Assembly: GCA_963676435.2 (NCBI GenBank)
Contig: CAXXOZ010000002.1
Location: forward strand, 26,127 to 90,126
DNA length: 64,000 bases
Source: CAXXOZ01 sp963676435
GTDB taxonomy: Bacteria; Bacillota; Clostridia; Lachnospirales; Lachnospiraceae
Direction of reading: 5' to 3'
The first letter of the stretch is position 1; every line of letters starts with the position of its first letter. The position numbers and the translations under genes are program-made. Below are positions 62,158 to 64,000 of this stretch, in pieces. Under the pieces are notes generated by a model. That model did not search any database. It was given only the letters and a program-made list of their open reading frames with translations, and was not told the origin of the DNA.

Positions 62158-63627
62158 TTAAATAAAGTCTAACAAAGTTTTCTGAACAACCTTTGCTGCA
62201 GCAGCTAGGGAAGCATCATATATATTTTCTGCTTCTGCAATTTCTACTGCTACCGCCGTAAGATCAACATCTTCATTGGTAGTTTTAAGTGTTGTAACAG
62301 TTGTACCCTGCGCCTTTAGTCTTTCTTCATTTAGATCCAATCTTTTCATTCTGGCACCATTGTCTGATTTTTCTAGTGATACTCTTTCCTGATGATTTTG
62401 GAATAGAGTTATTGTTTTTTCAAACATCTGCTGCATATTTTCTTTTGCATAATCAAGTTCAACCGTTGAAAGTTCTATTAATGTCTCAAGAGCTTCATAC
62501 TCAGCACTACCAGTGGTTTGAGTTGCAAGCAATCCCTCAAGTTTTGTTATCTTGTCCTCGATATCCTGAACACCCTTTACAGCATTAGATAAATCGTCAA
62601 CATCTCTAGTCATATCGTGTGTAAAAACATCCTTACCTTCTGTATTGATTTTTAAGGTTTGATTAAAGTTTACTGTATAATTTATATCCTGTTGATTATA
62701 GGTGTATACAACTGGATTTGCTGGGTCTGTTATGTCAGTACAGTCAAAATAATTTTCAGGTTTTAATTCTCCCTTTAAAAAACCTGACTTTTCATATGTA
62801 ACACTTATATCATTTGCTGCTACCGCTCCAGCAAAAACGTTTTCACCAAAAATCAATTCGCCAGTATCTGAAATATATGATATTTCATCTGCTCCAGGTG
62901 TGTAAGCATCCATATCTGTAGATACATGATTCTGAATAACTGCTGGTGCAACAGCTACCCCTCCTATAGAAATTGTAAAATTTGTAGTATCTAAATTGTC
63001 GTATCCTAACCTTAGACGATGAACGGATTCATAATTTGGTGTATTATATCCTGCTGCCGAAGCAGGAATGCTTGTTGCGTTAATTGTTGTTGTATCTACA
63101 CTGTTTGTTACCAAATAAAAGTTTTTTATATCTTCTGCACTAAATTCCTCTGTAATTGAAAAGTTTGTTAGAGGTTCGTCTTTTTCATATGTCAGCGTAG
63201 AGTTTGTTTTAAATCCTGTAAATACAGTTCTTCCCGCCATGTCTGCGTTTGCATCTGCATACATTTGGTCACGATACTGACCTAATGTTTCTACTAGCAC
63301 CGCTCTGTTTGATGTATCATTAATACCGTTTGCTCCTTGTTGACAGTAATAAACGATATCTTCTATCAATCCTTCTGTGTTTTGTAATGCATCGTCTGTA
63401 ATTTCCAGCCATGATCTGGCATCAGGAATATTTCTATCTAGGTACTGTTCTATTTCAGATAATGTAGAACGATATCTTAAAGCTCTAATCGCAGTAATAG
63501 GATCTTCTGAGGGTCTTTGGATTTTCTTCTGTGTGGAAAGTTGAGTGTTCAACTTATCCATCTGGGTTTTATTATTATTTATGTTATTCAATGTATTGTT
63601 TATCATTATTGAATTTGTAATCCTCAT
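62158..63627 (-). CDS. flgL: Hook-filament junction protein FlgL
   Basis: A 489-residue HAP3. The flagellin-like N-terminus (MRITNSIMINNTLNNINNNK, LSTQKKIQRPSEDPI) and the C-terminal helix (VAVEIAEAENIYDASLAAAA, ending VVQKTLLDFI) are clear. The central domain of about 250 residues is larger than in E. coli FlgL, as is common in Clostridia. It follows flgK. Confidence 0.94.
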   Translation of the reverse strand: MRITNSIMINNTLNNINNNKTQMDKLNTQLSTQKKIQRPSEDPITAIRALRYRSTLSEIEQYLDRNIPDARSWLEITDDALQNTEGLIEDIVYYCQQGANGINDTSNRAVLVETLGQYRDQMYADANADMAGRTVFTGFKTNSTLTYEKDEPLTNFSITEEFSAEDIKNFYLVTNSVDTTTINATSIPASAAGYNTPNYESVHRLRLGYDNLDTTNFTISIGGVAVAPAVIQNHVSTDMDAYTPGADEISYISDTGELIFGENVFAGAVAANDISVTYEKSGFLKGELKPENYFDCTDITDPANPVVYTYNQQDINYTVNFNQTLKINTEGKDVFTHDMTRDVDDLSNAVKGVQDIEDKITKLEGLLATQTTGSAEYEALETLIELSTVELDYAKENMQQMFEKTITLFQNHQERVSLEKSDNGARMKRLDLNEERLKAQGTTVTTLKTTNEDVDLTAVAVEIAEAENIYDASLAAAAKVVQKTLLDFI

Positions 63628-63643
63628 ACTATGCTACCTCCCA

Positions 63644-64000
63644 TTATACGCCCGTTTCGTTTATTAGCTTATCATAAATCTCGGACATTACTTGAATCAT
63701 TTTTGCAGAAAGATTATATGATTCCTGAAATTTCACAAGATTCATTGCTTCCTCATCTGCATCAACACCCGAAATTGAATATCTCTGATTTACAATTGCC
63801 TGACCTAAGTTTGAATAATTTTCAAGAGCTGTTGAACTTTTTTGTGCATCCATTGCAATTTCAGTAACTATACTTTGCAGGAAATCTTTTGCGTTTGTAT
63901 TATTAAATATTTTTTGTTCCCTTAAGTCATAAAGTTCTTCAGCTAATGTACTATCTCCTACCCCATCCTGAATTGGGTTTTTTGAAGATGCCATTAAAGA
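63644..64000 (-). CDS. flgK: Hook-associated protein FlgK, C-terminal part
   Basis: The 3' end of flgK; the frame is open to the window edge and the N-terminal part is outside. The visible 118 residues include FLQSIVTEIAMDAQKSSTAL, RYSISGVDADEEAMNLVKFQ and YNLSAKMIQVMSEIYDKLIN, the flagellar C-terminal helical motif of HAP1. It lies 16 bp before flgL. Confidence 0.95.
   Translation of the reverse strand, partial: SLMASSKNPIQDGVGDSTLAEELYDLREQKIFNNTNAKDFLQSIVTEIAMDAQKSSTALENYSNLGQAIVNQRYSISGVDADEEAMNLVKFQESYNLSAKMIQVMSEIYDKLINETGV

Noticed and set aside
1..64000. CRISPR array, tRNA or rRNA genes
   Set aside because: No regularly spaced repeats, no cloverleaf-like segments and no rRNA sequence were seen; the only rRNA-like parts are the L10 and L1 mimic elements.

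Overview
The window is AT-rich DNA from a motile, low-GC Gram-positive bacterium. It is most likely a member of the Clostridia close to Lachnospiraceae. This rests on the str/rpo ribosomal block, a Firmicutes-type L10 leader, purine-rich Shine-Dalgarno (SD) sites with frequent TTG starts, sigma-D-type flagellar promoters and a FliW-CsrA-flagellin module. No rRNA, tRNA or CRISPR array was seen.

Layout: (1) 1-2101, the 3' part of an IS21-family element (istA truncated by the window edge, istB). (2) 2119-20600, a housekeeping block read leftwards: rpmG-secE-nusG-rplK-rplA, then L10 leader-rplJ-rplL, rpoB-rpoC, and the str operon rpsL-rpsG-fusA-tuf. Three accessory loci lie between rpoC and rpsL: a frameshifted carbon-nitrogen hydrolase, a substrate-binding lipoprotein and a GNAT acetyltransferase. 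Consensus promoters, terminators, the L10 leader and two copies of an element resembling the L1-binding site of 23S rRNA are visible. (3) 20860-22137, a solitary FliD-like gene on the + strand.

(4) 22153-32470 is the least familiar region. A leftward operon encodes a degenerate ABC ATPase and permease, a secreted SH3/Ig-like protein, a TadA/CpaF-type ATPase, a TadB/TadC-like membrane protein and five very small membrane proteins that share one N-terminal pattern. A divergent operon encodes two tandem paralogous membrane-anchored proteins and a 622-residue acidic secreted protein. The two operons fire from back-to-back promoters whose -10 boxes overlap inside a 12-bp perfect palindrome. I read this as a candidate minimal Tad-like envelope or appendage system.

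(5) 32608-57580 is a leftward 25-kb glycan-modification island behind the flagellin gene. It holds a Maf-type flagellin glycosyltransferase, nonulosonate synthase and CMP-sugar genes, two LicD phosphotransferases, a cytidylyltransferase-oxidoreductase fusion, several GT2 enzymes, two pyruvyltransferase-family proteins, an FkbM methyltransferase, a radical SAM protein and a GT-B-like/beta-propeller fusion. Rossmann-like modules recur across it, and two GT2 genes are broken by one extra A in A-runs. (6) 57652-64000 is the late flagellar cluster flgK(partial)-flgL-fliW-csrA-[sigma-D]-flaG-fliD-fliS-fliT-like-[sigma-D]-flagellin. A hairpin with GGA in its loop in the flagellin leader suggests the CsrA/FliW circuit is intact. 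Island (5) probably builds and attaches the glycan on this filament.
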